A stretch of DNA of 35,239 nt from Aquincolibacterium sp041674705 (lineage in GTDB: Bacteria; Omnitrophota; Omnitrophia; Omnitrophales; Aquincolibacteriaceae), in contig JBAYVF010000018.1 in the NCBI GenBank assembly GCA_041674705.1, forward strand, positions 1 through 35,239. The letters are read 5' to 3'. The position numbers and the translations under genes are program-made. Of this stretch, positions 1 through 7,934 are shown in pieces (within the stretch, counting starts at the first letter, position 1; every line of letters begins with the position of its first letter). Under the pieces are notes generated by a model that saw nothing but the letters and a program-made list of their open reading frames with translations, made no database searches and had not been told where the DNA came from.

Positions 1-1107
1 CGCATTTGCAGCACTGGAACTCCCCGAGGAAACGGTGGTCGTGCCGGTCCTTGCCAGATTTGTGAGACTAACCTCCTCAGTCACAAGACGGGATTGGGTC
101 ACTTTTGAAACTTTTCCGCTCGCGTCATAAATATAATCAAAAACTTTACTTTCCGTCTTGATCTGGGAGATCCTTCCTTGGCTCGTGCGGATCACATCCT
201 TGATCCCGTTTTGAACTCCAGAAGCGGCGAATTGTTCCGGATTTAAATGCGGAGCATCTGGAGTCGCCGGCTGGATATCTTCTTTCCGGAAGGAGCTGCG
301 TTCTTTTTCATCCGCCTCATTATAAAGATCCATCTGCTGTATGAATTCGTTTAAAAGTGATCTGACCCCCGTTAGGTCCTTATCTTTTTCTTCTCGAAGA
401 GTTTCATTCAAACGCCGCAGATATTCTTCCAAAGAGTAAAGATCTCCCCCGTTTACCAGGCCTTGCGAGTTGTAGGCACAACTTCCCTCAGGCGTTACGA
501 CATACTCTATGGTGGGAGCCATCACAGCATGCTCCAGATCAAACACAGAAGGACCGGATGCTTTATGCATGTGGGAGATGAAACTGGCTTTCTCCAGGAG
601 CTGGCGCGCGGGCTCCAGGATCCCGACCTCTTGGTCATTCCCGGTGGTGAAAACAATAATTTCTCCGGCGATCACAGCTACCGCGACTTCAAAAGAAAGC
701 CGCGTGAGCGATTCAAGATCCTTTATTGTCAGATCTTTGATGATTATGGCAGTCGCGAATTCAGGCCTCAAAAGATCCAGCGTATCCTGGAAATCATAAC
801 GCTCGTATTCATAATTTTGAAAAACGGAAGGATTCGTGAGCTCTGGATTTGTTTCGATGGATTCTTGGTTTACGGCGGATAGCGGACCGCCTTTATTTAA
901 TAAAAAATCGGTTGTTGTATTCGCAGGCACCGGGGAAGAAGTCACGTCCGACTCTGCGCTAGCCTCAGCGATTGTAGACTGAACGGGCTGGGTCGGAGAG
1001 AGTTCAAAGGGATTGGTGCCTGTAGCAAAAACGATCTGGTTCCAGCAGAAAATTAATACGGTGCAAAACGAAATAAATTTAGAAGAAGATGAAAATGGAG
1101 GCCTCAT
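1..1107 (-). CDS. Secreted protein with JAMM-like motif, C-terminus beyond left edge
   Basis: An open frame of 369 codons runs from ATG at 1107 off the left edge. Residues 8-29 form a Sec-type signal (a short hydrophobic run ending VFATG). Residues 145-215 carry a pattern like the MPN/JAB (JAMM) fold: a Glu in AGEI (E149), then SHMH (H179, H181), then S187 and D190 in PSVFDLE, followed by EYVVTPEG, the strand that usually follows in bacterial JAB domains. The spacing is HxH-x5-SxxD, two shorter than the usual x7, so activity is uncertain. Residues 311-345 (DYIYDASGKVSKVTQ) look like an RHS/YD-type strand repeat. Family knowledge: JAB domains are zinc isopeptidases, some linked to polymorphic toxins. 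Role here is inferred only. Codon phase is unbroken across the whole stretch, and the plus-strand frames here are shadows of it. Confidence 0.72.
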   Translation of the reverse strand, partial: MRPPFSSSSKFISFCTVLIFCWNQIVFATGTNPFELSPTQPVQSTIAEASAESDVTSSPVPANTTTDFLLNKGGPLSAVNQESIETNPELTNPSVFQNYEYERYDFQDTLDLLRPEFATAIIIKDLTIKDLESLTRLSFEVAVAVIAGEIIVFTTGNDQEVGILEPARQLLEKASFISHMHKASGPSVFDLEHAVMAPTIEYVVTPEGSCAYNSQGLVNGGDLYSLEEYLRRLNETLREEKDKDLTGVRSLLNEFIQQMDLYNEADEKERSSFRKEDIQPATPDAPHLNPEQFAASGVQNGIKDVIRTSQGRISQIKTESKVFDYIYDASGKVSKVTQSRLVTEEVSLTNLARTGTTTVSSGSSSAANA

Positions 1108-1162
1108 AGAAGATCTTCCGTATTTTGATTCACAGACGTTTTTACTTTCTGAAGCATCCTCT

Positions 1163-1348
1163 TCATCCCCTCAAAACATTGGCCACGCTTTCGCGGACGA
1201 AGGCGGGAATGGTTCGATGCTCGTCCTCGGCGCGCTTCCAAAGCATCCGGTACTGCTCCGGGCTGAGCGTGAACGTGATCTGTATCCAGGTGCCTGCGGT
1301 CGCGGGGACTTTTGTCAGGGGCTTTGTTCTTTCGAGTTCTTGGATCAT
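1163..1348 (-). CDS. Small ribbon-helix-helix-like protein
   Basis: The 61-residue product starts MIQELERTKPLTK and ends in a segment that reads as a ribbon-helix-helix unit: a short strand (WIQITFTL), SPEQYRMLWKRAEDEH as the first helix, and TIPAFVRESVANVL as the second. Proteins of the CopG/Arc type dimerise through the strand and bind DNA, often at their own promoter or as antitoxins. I chose ATG 1348 because GGGGGA lies just upstream; a GTG at 1426 in the same frame would add 26 residues but cross a strong hairpin (1369-1393). No toxin-like partner is adjacent: the neighbour downstream is the JAMM-like secreted protein, 55 bp away. Function in gene control is inferred from the fold pattern and from the repeated boxes upstream. 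Confidence 0.55.
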   Translation of the reverse strand: MIQELERTKPLTKVPATAGTWIQITFTLSPEQYRMLWKRAEDEHRTIPAFVRESVANVLRG

Positions 1349-1354
1349 GAGTTC

Positions 1355-1476
1355 CCCCGTTAGAGCTAGGAAGCGCTTTTTAAAAACGCTTCCGTTCACT
1401 GTTGAAATACCGAAAATCTTTTCCACCCGTTAGATTTTTTTCCATCAAAACGTTTCTCCGCTCATCTCTAACGGGG
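1355..1476. repeat. Three copies of a TCTAACGGG box plus a hairpin
   Basis: The nine-base word CCCGTTAGA occurs at 1356-1364 and 1426-1434, and its reverse complement TCTAACGGG at 1467-1475; the outer two match over ten bases (CCCCGTTAGA). Between the first two lies a near-perfect palindrome at 1369-1393 (GGAAGCG/CGCTTCC with an A/T-rich centre). All sit upstream of the small ribbon-helix-helix gene, where an autoregulatory operator would be expected. The rest of 1349-1653 shows no convincing gene. Confidence 0.45.
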
Positions 1477-1653
1477 CGAGCCTCCTTCAAAAGAATTTTG
1501 AATTCTGCCAACAAGAACATAACGCCCATGACAAGGAAAAGGAATCGAAAGGAGCGACCTTTTTTCTGGAAGGATGTTTATAAGCGTGTTTAATCTGTTA
1601 TTAATAGATACCCATAAAGCGCCTAGGCAGAGGGCGGAGCCTGAGGGAGATCC

Positions 1654-1863
1654 CTAGAAAAGGTTGAACATGCTGAGCCGCACGGGCTCGGGGACTTTCT
1701 TGGATTCGAGGAGATCCATGATCTCGTTGATGTAGGTCTGGATATGCGGCGGGGGGTTGTCATCAAAAAGAAGGAAGAGATTCAGGAGAAAGCGACGCGC
1801 TTCCGTCGCAAGCTTTTTGTCACTGATCCGGGCTAGCCGGTACTCTAGTTCTTCTGACGACAT
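1654..1863 (-). CDS. Hypothetical 69-aa helical protein
   Basis: A short, charged, mostly helical product (MSSEELEYRLARISDKK...) with no signal peptide or membrane segment. The start at 1863 is supported by AAAGGAGAG about ten bases upstream. I do not recognise the family. The length, the clear ribosome site and the helical, amphipathic composition (residues 2-27 and 40-60) suggest a real cytoplasmic protein. It stands alone: the next gene on its strand is over 300 bp downstream, and the divergent porin begins about 260 bp upstream. Confidence 0.55.
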   Translation of the reverse strand: MSSEELEYRLARISDKKLATEARRFLLNLFLLFDDNPPPHIQTYINEIMDLLESKKVPEPVRLSMFNLF

Positions 1864-2124
1864 TTGTCGTACTCTCCTTTTCTAATAGAACCTTAGCACC
1901 CTATTTTGATATTGGCAAGTCATCTAAAAATTAGAACTAGCAATATATAGCATTAACAATCTTTATTATAAGGCCAAGCTTAAAAAACCTAAATACAGCT
2001 GAAGAAAATATCCGGGGGGTTCGATAATTATTCAGTAACAGTCGGGTTGTTCTATTTTACATGGAAGAGAAAGATTTGTATCCAGAACGCGCAGACCCTG
2101 CGCCCTAACAAGGAGCTCCAGCTC
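1864..2124. other. AT-rich divergent spacer, no gene seen
   Basis: This spacer separates the 69-aa gene from the porin. It is much richer in A+T than its surroundings, as expected for divergent promoters, with TATA-rich words around 1940-1970. I could not pick a -35/-10 pair with confidence. The porin frame stays open upstream to 2047, but that part lacks a ribosome site and would precede the signal peptide. Confidence 0.4.
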
Positions 2125-3486
2125 ATGATGAAGAAAATCATCCCGGTCGGAATCATTATTGCCCTTATTATTCTTGCCCCCACCCCCGTTTTCGCGGTGG
2201 GTTCCGGAGGATTTGAGAATGCCTCTTTCAGCGCCAAACAGCTCGGCACCGGCGCCGCAGTAACCGCTACTCCCGATGAACCGGCGGCCATTTCGTACAA
2301 CCCGGCCGGTATCGCGGATCTTCCGGGCGTCCAGGTCCAGGGGAATGCTAATTTCATCAGTATGCTCACTTATAAGGAAAATAATGTTACGGGCAACTCA
2401 CGAAGCACGGGAACGCTTAGCCTTGTTCCAACCGGCTATATAACGATCAATCCCGGAAAGATCTTTCAGGACAAACTTGGCCTTGGCTTCGGCATGGATT
2501 CTCCGTTCGGGTTGAGCACCAAATACCGGTCGAATGATCCGGCAGCCCAATACACCGGATACAGCAATTACCTCAAGATGTATGCGCTCAAGCCCACGAT
2601 CGCTTACAAATTTACCGACAAAATCTCCGTTGGCGGCGGCCCCATGTGGTACCGCGTCGAGGATTTCGGAGGCGTCCAGGCCTATCCCGTCGGCGCTTAC
2701 GGTTTGGGCCCCACGGATGGGCAGGTCCGGCTCAATTCCTCAGGAAATCACTGGGGTTGGCAACTTGGCACTTTGATCAAACTGACCCCCAAACACCGCT
2801 TCGGTTATTATTTCCGGAGCCCTGTAGTCGTAAAAACGAGCGGCTTGGGCAAGGTGGAAAATTCTACCGCCGGCTTTACGGCTAACCATAATTTTGAAAC
2901 CGGTATCCACACGAAGCTATCGCTCCCGATGAACATGACGTGGGCCTACGCCTACCAACCGACCCCCAAAACTCATTATGAAGCCGACTTTACCTGGTCG
3001 CACTGGCGCACACATAAACGCCTTTATTGGGTCGTGGATCCCGTGGCAAATGGAACCGACAACACCGTTATGAACGCTATCCGCAATGCAGACAAAGACT
3101 GGCGAGACAGCTTTGGCATTCAGGTCGGCGCAAGCCATAAACTCACAAAAAAACTGACACTCCGCGGCGGAAGCTGGTTCTACTGGACCCCGATCCCGTA
3201 TGATCATTTCTCGCCTGCAGTCCCGGATTCAAATCACATGGCCATTAGTCTCGGTGCGGGCTATAACATCAACAAATACCTCACCGCCGACCTATGTTAT
3301 TACAATTCATTTTATTTCAGACGGCACATCAGCAATCCTTACGTGAGCGGAACTTACACCACGTACTCTCAGGCGTTCACCGTAAGCGTGACGGCGCATT
3401 GGGATGATATTTTCCCGCGTGCGTTCGGAAATAAGGGCGTTGAGGCTGAGGCGCCTTCCATCGATATGCCGGGAGTAACGAAGTAA
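2125..3486 (+). CDS. OmpP1/FadL-family outer-membrane transport protein
   Basis: The 453-residue product has a signal peptide (MMKKIIPVGIIIALI...PVFA) followed by the family hallmark GSGGFENASFSAKQLGTG, then DEPAAISYNPAGIADL, the plug-region NPAG motif. The rest alternates aromatic and polar residues as in a 14-strand barrel. Family knowledge: FadL/OmpP1/TodX channels take hydrophobic molecules such as long-chain fatty acids or aromatic compounds across the outer membrane. ATG 2125 was chosen over the frame's upstream limit because AAGGAG precedes it by nine bases and it puts the signal peptide at the N-terminus. The length fits the family (about 400-480). It is a single-gene plus-strand unit closed by the hairpin at 3517-3561. 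Substrate cannot be told from sequence. Confidence 0.9.
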   Translation: MMKKIIPVGIIIALIILAPTPVFAVGSGGFENASFSAKQLGTGAAVTATPDEPAAISYNPAGIADLPGVQVQGNANFISMLTYKENNVTGNSRSTGTLSLVPTGYITINPGKIFQDKLGLGFGMDSPFGLSTKYRSNDPAAQYTGYSNYLKMYALKPTIAYKFTDKISVGGGPMWYRVEDFGGVQAYPVGAYGLGPTDGQVRLNSSGNHWGWQLGTLIKLTPKHRFGYYFRSPVVVKTSGLGKVENSTAGFTANHNFETGIHTKLSLPMNMTWAYAYQPTPKTHYEADFTWSHWRTHKRLYWVVDPVANGTDNTVMNAIRNADKDWRDSFGIQVGASHKLTKKLTLRGGSWFYWTPIPYDHFSPAVPDSNHMAISLGAGYNINKYLTADLCYYNSFYFRRHISNPYVSGTYTTYSQAFTVSVTAHWDDIFPRAFGNKGVEAEAPSIDMPGVTK

Positions 3487-3516
3487 TAAAGGCCGTAGGT
3501 GGTAGGTAGAAAAATT

Positions 3517-3561
3517 AAAGGGGACAGGCTACTTTATAGAATAAAGTAGCCTGTCCCCTTT
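3517..3561. terminator. Bidirectional terminator, 20-bp perfect stem
   Basis: Arms at 3517-3536 and 3542-3561 are perfectly complementary with a five-base loop. T-rich tracts follow on both strands, so the element can end both the porin (plus) and gpsA (minus); the gpsA stop lies immediately beside it. The core word GGGGACAGGCTACTTT resembles an interspersed palindrome I recall near REP-associated tyrosine transposases in other genomes. Confidence 0.85.
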
Positions 3562-3562
3562 T

Positions 3563-4600
3563 TTATTTAGGCTGGAAGGAACTGAGGTCGAAAGCTTTCC
3601 ACTCTTCGTAGGGCGTCCGCGAAAGAAGCGTTGCCACCACTTCGCCGGGATCTTTATCCTGGAAAAGCATGTTGTAGACTTCGTTCATGATCGGCAATTG
3701 AAGCTTTTCACGCTCGCAAAGCTGGTGCACACTTAAGGCCGTATCCACGCCTTCCGCCACCATGGCCATCTCTCCAAGGATCGCTTTGATCTTCCGGCCC
3801 TTGCCGAGCTCGCGGCCCACATGAAGATTCCGTCCGTGCTTTGAAAAACAGGTCGTGATCAGGTCCCCGATGCCGGAAAGCCCGAAAAAAGTATTGGGGT
3901 TCGCGCCGTGCTTCACCCCGAGCCGGACGATCTCATAAAGCCCGCGAGTGATCAGCCCGGATTTGGTATTGTCCCCGAACTTGAGGCCGTCGCAGACCCC
4001 CGCCGCGATCGCGATCACATTCTTGAGCGCGCCGCCGAATTCGACCCCGGTCAGGTCCTTTTGGACATAGATCCGGAATTGCGGGTCACGGAAGTGTTCC
4101 TGGACATACGCGGCATACTTGGGATCCTCGGAGGCTGCCACCGTCAGGGTCGGGATCTTCCGCGCCACTTCTTCGGCGTGCGAAGGGCCTGAGAGCACAA
4201 CGATCGGAAGATTTTTCCCCAGCACCGAATGAATGATCTCGGAGGGCCGGAGGCAGGTTTTCTTTTCGATCCCCTTGGCGGTGCTGACAAGGATCTTGCC
4301 CCGATACGAAAGCTCCTTGATCTTGAAAAGAATATTACGGAGATATTGCGAGGGAATAGCCAGCACCAGCACATCGCCGAAATCAGCCGCCTCTTTAAGG
4401 TCCGAGGTGATCCGGAGATCTTTGGGTAATTTCACGCCCGGCAGGAATTTGACGTTCTCGCGTTCTTCTTTAAGAACCGCCACGTAATCCGCGAACGCGG
4501 ACCACATCATGACTTCATTGCCGCGACGGACGTTCACGAGCGCAAGCGCCGTTCCCCACCCGCCGTCCCCGAGCACTGCAACCCTGATATTCTTTACCAT
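3563..4600 (-). CDS. gpsA: NAD(P)-dependent glycerol-3-phosphate dehydrogenase
   Basis: The enzyme reduces dihydroxyacetone phosphate to sn-glycerol 3-phosphate, the backbone of membrane phospholipids, in the cytoplasm. The 345-residue length matches the family. Visible motifs: the dinucleotide-binding GDGGWGTALA at 11-20 (usually GAGSWGTALA), LSGPSHAEEV near 137, the catalytic Lys in GGALKNV (K193), and DGLKFGDNTKSGLITRG at about 204-220. AAGGAG sits six bases before ATG 4600. It is the last gene of the minus-strand run from hrcA, about 95 bp after ybgC, and ends in the bidirectional terminator. Confidence 0.97.
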   Translation of the reverse strand: MVKNIRVAVLGDGGWGTALALVNVRRGNEVMMWSAFADYVAVLKEERENVKFLPGVKLPKDLRITSDLKEAADFGDVLVLAIPSQYLRNILFKIKELSYRGKILVSTAKGIEKKTCLRPSEIIHSVLGKNLPIVVLSGPSHAEEVARKIPTLTVAASEDPKYAAYVQEHFRDPQFRIYVQKDLTGVEFGGALKNVIAIAAGVCDGLKFGDNTKSGLITRGLYEIVRLGVKHGANPNTFFGLSGIGDLITTCFSKHGRNLHVGRELGKGRKIKAILGEMAMVAEGVDTALSVHQLCEREKLQLPIMNEVYNMLFQDKDPGEVVATLLSRTPYEEWKAFDLSSFQPK

Positions 4601-4695
4601 GAGACTCCTTTTATTCTACGCTCACTTTATCACTCACCCGCAACAGCATCAAGCCAGGAGATCCGAGATCTCAAATTTGAAATTTCAAATCGTCT

Positions 4696-5151
4696 TTACT
4701 TGCACCGGCAGCGTTTCTTAAGAAGCGCGTACTCTTTGACCACTTCCCGGATCTCGGCAGGAACACGGCAGGGCTTCATGGCCTTATTTACCCCGTGTAT
4801 TGATACGGAGTGAACAAAGACGTGCACGGTGTAGCCGGTCGCAATGACAGCCTGGGTCTTCGCCTTCATCGCCTGATACTCGAAACGGAGCGTGCTATTG
4901 CCGATCTCGACCACGCTCGTCCGCACGGTAATGTCATCATCATAGGTCGACGGCGCGACATAATTCACATGGGCCTCCGCGACCGGGAGATAGATCCCTT
5001 TTTTTTCGCATTCGGTGTACGGAAACCCGAGCGCCCGGAAATATTCCGTGCGGGCGGCCTCAAACCACTTCAGATAGTTCGCGTAATACGTGATCCCCAT
5101 CTGGTCCGTGTCCGCGTAAAGCACCCTATAACGATAATCAAAATAGTTCAT
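4696..5151 (-). CDS. ybgC: YbgC/4-hydroxybenzoyl-CoA thioesterase family acyl-CoA thioesterase
   Basis: A single hotdog domain of 151 residues. The active-site signature is clear: YADTDQMGITYYANYLKWF, with the catalytic Asp at D16 and the hotdog helix after it (EAARTEYFR). Family knowledge: these enzymes hydrolyse acyl-CoA or acyl-ACP thioesters; in Proteobacteria ybgC sits with tol-pal, which is not so here. ATG 5151 overlaps the dnaJ stop by four bases (ATGA), so translation is probably coupled to dnaJ. The C-terminus is basic with a Cys-rich end (KKRCRCK). Its place between dnaJ and gpsA suggests a link to lipid supply, but that is inference. Confidence 0.88.
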   Translation of the reverse strand: MNYFDYRYRVLYADTDQMGITYYANYLKWFEAARTEYFRALGFPYTECEKKGIYLPVAEAHVNYVAPSTYDDDITVRTSVVEIGNSTLRFEYQAMKAKTQAVIATGYTVHVFVHSVSIHGVNKAMKPCRVPAEIREVVKEYALLKKRCRCK

Positions 5152-6245
5152 TGAAAAAGCCCCCGTTTGGTCTGGATCTTTTCCTTGCGCTCGCCGGCCA
5201 GTTTCTCCAGAAGCTCGCGCTCCAGTTTACTTAATTTCGTCGGGATCTCAATATCCACCTTCACATATTCGTCCCCGCGGCGGCCCTCGACACCAAACGC
5301 CGGAACGCCCTCGCCTTTGATCTTCAGGACCTTCCCGGCCTGCGTCCCGCCCGCGATCTCGAGTGACGTCTTTCCCGTCAGCGTCGGAACCTCGACCTCA
5401 CCGCCAAGCACCGCCACGGTGTAAGGGATCAAAACCTCGCAATAAATGTCATGGCCCTGACGCTCGAAAGTTTTGTTCTTTTTTATGAGCACCTGGATAT
5501 AAAGATCGCCGCGGGATGCGCCGCCTTGCCCGGCCTCGCCTTCGCCGGTCACGCGAAGCCGTGAACCGTGCTCGATCCCGGCCGGGATCTTGACCTGGAG
5601 CTTCCGGGTTTTCCTGACGCGCCCTTCGCTATGGCAAGCCGGGCAGGGCTTCTCGATCGCTTCCCCCTCGCCATGACAACGGGAACAAGTTCTGCGAAGC
5701 GTGAAAAAACCCTGGGAGACGCGAACTTCTCCGCGGCCCCCGCAATCCGTACAGACTTTTTTCTTGGAACCTTTTTCCGCGCCCGTCCCCTGACATTCAC
5801 CGCAGGTTTCCTTGCGCGGGATCTCAAGGTCAAAGGTCTTGCCCGTAAGCACTTCAACGAGTTCAAGCTCGACCGTATATTCCAGATCGGCCCCTCGCTG
5901 CCCGCGTCCGCGCCGTCTTCCCCCGCCGCCTCCGCCGAAAAATCCTTCAAAAAGATCGCCGAAGATATCGTTGAATCCTCCGAAGGCGTCCTGGAATCCT
6001 TCAAAACCTGAAAATCCCGCGCCGCCCATACTGTGGCCGAACTGGTCGTAGCGGGCACGCTTGTCGGGATCGCTTAAAATGGCGTAGGCCTCGGCGGCTT
6101 CTTTGAATTTTTCCTCGGAGGCTTTGTCCCCCGGATTGCGGTCCGGGTGGTATTGGAGGGCAAACTTGCGGTAGTTTTTCTTGATCGTTTCCGCATCCGC
6201 CGTTCGGGCCACGTTCAACACTTCATAATAATCGCGTTTAGTCAT
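5148..6245 (-). CDS. dnaJ: Chaperone protein DnaJ
   Basis: Hsp40 co-chaperone that stimulates the DnaK ATPase and delivers unfolded clients. All four parts of a type I DnaJ are present: J domain with HPD at 33-35, Gly/Phe-rich region (about 70-108), four zinc repeats with CxxC pairs at C148/C151, C165/C168, C187/C190 and C201/C204 (the last ends CHSEG instead of CxGxG), and the C-terminal substrate domains. Start ATG 6245 gives the standard N-terminus MTKRDYYEVL with CAGGAG upstream; an in-frame start at 6278 would add a non-homologous 11 residues. It lies 65 bp after grpE. dnaK itself is not in this window. Confidence 0.96.
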   Translation of the reverse strand: MTKRDYYEVLNVARTADAETIKKNYRKFALQYHPDRNPGDKASEEKFKEAAEAYAILSDPDKRARYDQFGHSMGGAGFSGFEGFQDAFGGFNDIFGDLFEGFFGGGGGGRRRGRGQRGADLEYTVELELVEVLTGKTFDLEIPRKETCGECQGTGAEKGSKKKVCTDCGGRGEVRVSQGFFTLRRTCSRCHGEGEAIEKPCPACHSEGRVRKTRKLQVKIPAGIEHGSRLRVTGEGEAGQGGASRGDLYIQVLIKKNKTFERQGHDIYCEVLIPYTVAVLGGEVEVPTLTGKTSLEIAGGTQAGKVLKIKGEGVPAFGVEGRRGDEYVKVDIEIPTKLSKLERELLEKLAGERKEKIQTKRGLFQ

Positions 6246-6310
6246 AAACTCCTGAAAGTACGGCGTAAAGGCTTTCACTCCGTACGCGGCACGCCTTACG
6301 CCTTCTCGCT

Positions 6311-6991
6311 TTAAGTGATTTCGTCCTGTTTTTCTTCGGAAGCGGACGCCTTCGCTTGGGGGGACACGCGAACACGGACCTTGGCGGCCCTGAGAAGGCG
6401 GTCATGCAATGTGTAGCCAGGCTCCAGTTCATCCACGATCTGATCTTCCTTACCTTCCTCGGGCACATGCGCGACCGCTTCATGGAAATGCGGGTTGAAT
6501 ATCTGGCCCACGGTCTCGATCCGTTTGAGTCCGTGCATTTTGAGAATATCCGTCAGCTGTTTTTGTACCCGCTCAACTCCGGAAATAACCGTTGTTAAAT
6601 TCTTCCGTAAATCCTCATAGGCGGAAGCGTTCGCGGAAGCCGTGTTCGCGTGGCTTACCGCCCGTTCAAAGTTATCGACGACCGGAAGAAGGTCTTTTAA
6701 GATCCTCTCCTGGCTGAATTTGATGAAGTCTTCCTTGTCCCGGGCATTCCGCTTTTTCGCGTTTTCATAATCCGCCGCTGCGAGCAGGAATTTCTGGCGC
6801 AATCCTTCGAGTTCGGCGACTTTAGTTTTGAGATCTTCATATTCCTTCGCCGGGACTTCGACTTTACCTTCGCCCTGAGATCCGGAGTGTGGATGGTGGA
6901 TGGCGGATGGCGTAGAGCCTGGCTTTTCACCCTCCTCCTTCCGCCCTCCGTCATCCTGTTTTTCATGATGATGTTTTTTATGGTGACTCAT
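6311..6991 (-). CDS. grpE: Nucleotide exchange factor GrpE
   Basis: GrpE releases ADP from DnaK and acts as a thermosensor in the chaperone cycle. The 226-residue product has a long coiled-coil region (about 45-120; VAELEGLRQKFLLAAADYEN, NAKKRNARD), then the beta-domain signature ending in NPHFHEAVAHVP and EPGYTLHDRLLRAAKVRVR. The N-terminus is unusual: a His/Lys-rich head (SHHKKHHHEK) and a Gly/Pro/Ser linker, which could bind metal but has no known role in the family. Its start ATG overlaps the hrcA stop (TGATG), so it is coupled to hrcA. Confidence 0.95.
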   Translation of the reverse strand: MSHHKKHHHEKQDDGGRKEEGEKPGSTPSAIHHPHSGSQGEGKVEVPAKEYEDLKTKVAELEGLRQKFLLAAADYENAKKRNARDKEDFIKFSQERILKDLLPVVDNFERAVSHANTASANASAYEDLRKNLTTVISGVERVQKQLTDILKMHGLKRIETVGQIFNPHFHEAVAHVPEEGKEDQIVDELEPGYTLHDRLLRAAKVRVRVSPQAKASASEEKQDEIT

Positions 6992-7770
6992 CAGGCTTCA
7001 GGCTCCCTCGACTCAAGAATATTGCTCACGGTGGCGGCCATGCGGGAAACCAAAGGAATGATCTGTCGGTAGGCCATACGCTTGGGACCCAGGATGGCGA
7101 TCACTCCCTGGCGGTCCTTCCCTGCGGCATAGCGGGCCGTTACGATCGAACAATCTTCGAGAGCCTCATGTTCATGCTCCCGGCCAACGGAAACGGATAC
7201 ATGCGTCGGATCCGCGTGCGCCAGAACCCATTTCATCAGCGCCACTTTTTCTTCCAGGACGCCCAGCAGATTCCGGATCTTGCGAACGTCCTGAAACTCC
7301 GGTTTTTCAAGCATATAGGACAGCCCCTGCAAAGAAAGCTTGAGACGGCCCGGTTTTTCAGGGGCAGGAGCTTCCCGAGAGGGCATGAACGTCAATCCGA
7401 CTTCCTGGGAAAGCGATGAAAGGAGAAGCGAAACATGATCCAGGAAATCTTCCATCCTTTCGCCCCCGGCCCCGGGAGTCCATTCCTCCCCCAAGCGGTT
7501 CACCGGCTCGGCGGAAGGGTCTTGAAAGGAAGTATGATCCAGATAATAACGATAGCCATGATCGGTCGGCAAACGGCCGGACGAGGTATGCGGGTGCGTC
7601 AAATAGCCCATCTCCTCCAAAGCGCCCATCTCATGGCGAATGGTGGCGGGCGAAAAGGAAATGGCATATTTTTCCGCGATCGAGCGGGAGCCCACCGGCT
7701 GGGTGGTCTCAATATGCGTCTCGATGACACCCCGGAGAATGTCGTTTTGCCTTAGGGATAAGGTTTCCAT
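6991..7770 (-). CDS. hrcA: Heat-inducible transcription repressor HrcA
   Basis: Repressor of class I heat-shock genes, normally binding CIRCE operators and needing GroEL to stay active. The N-terminal winged helix is clear: LSLRQNDILRGVIETHI, then QPVGSRSIAEKY and SPATIRHEMGALEEMGYL, then SSGRLPTDHGYRYY. The C-terminal part retains IGPKRMAYRQIIPLV-like sequence (ILGPKRMAYRQ). At about 259 residues it is shorter than the common 340, with a reduced middle dimerisation region. I chose ATG 7770, which gives the family N-terminus; a TTG at 7788 is in frame but falls inside a repeat. No CIRCE inverted repeat is visible upstream. Confidence 0.92.
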   Translation of the reverse strand: METLSLRQNDILRGVIETHIETTQPVGSRSIAEKYAISFSPATIRHEMGALEEMGYLTHPHTSSGRLPTDHGYRYYLDHTSFQDPSAEPVNRLGEEWTPGAGGERMEDFLDHVSLLLSSLSQEVGLTFMPSREAPAPEKPGRLKLSLQGLSYMLEKPEFQDVRKIRNLLGVLEEKVALMKWVLAHADPTHVSVSVGREHEHEALEDCSIVTARYAAGKDRQGVIAILGPKRMAYRQIIPLVSRMAATVSNILESREPEA

Positions 7771-7772
7771 GG

Positions 7773-7820
7773 TCCCAATACCTTTCAATTTTTACGAAGT
7801 AGTCCCAATACCGATCAATT
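7773..7820. repeat. Direct repeat in the hrcA leader
   Basis: The word TCCCAATACC followed after three bases by CAATT occurs at 7773-7790 and again at 7803-7820, exactly 30 bp apart, close to three helical turns. The proximal copy covers the bases just before the hrcA start. The pattern fits a tandem operator site, in place of the missing CIRCE. Confidence 0.5.
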
Positions 7821-7833
7821 ACAGCTTTGCTGT

Positions 7834-7934
7834 GATTGGGGCCGTCCAAGTCGCCATCCAAAGAATAAGGACTAGGACGGAAATTGGGGCCATCCCAACT
7901 ACCCTTTATGTAAAGGAATCCAGAGTTGGGATGG
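7834..7934. repeat. Second direct repeat and cruciform upstream of hrcA
   Basis: ATTGGGGCC(G/A)TCC occurs at about 7835-7847 and 7883-7894. The second copy runs into a perfect 11-bp inverted repeat, CCATCCCAACT (7890-7900) with AGTTGGGATGG (7924-7934). Inside it is a smaller palindrome, CCTTTA/TAAAGG (7903-7916), with a two-base centre. A ten-pair hairpin with a TTT loop also sits at 7816-7838. No open frame of note lies in 7771-8084. Confidence 0.5.

Noticed and set aside
1389..1537. Minus-strand 49-codon frame in the spacer upstream of the RHH gene
   Set aside because: No ribosome site, unfamiliar composition, and it ends inside a strong hairpin; more likely spacer.
5549..6058. Long frames on both strands inside dnaJ
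   Set aside because: They are alternative frames of the Gly-rich and zinc-finger regions of dnaJ.
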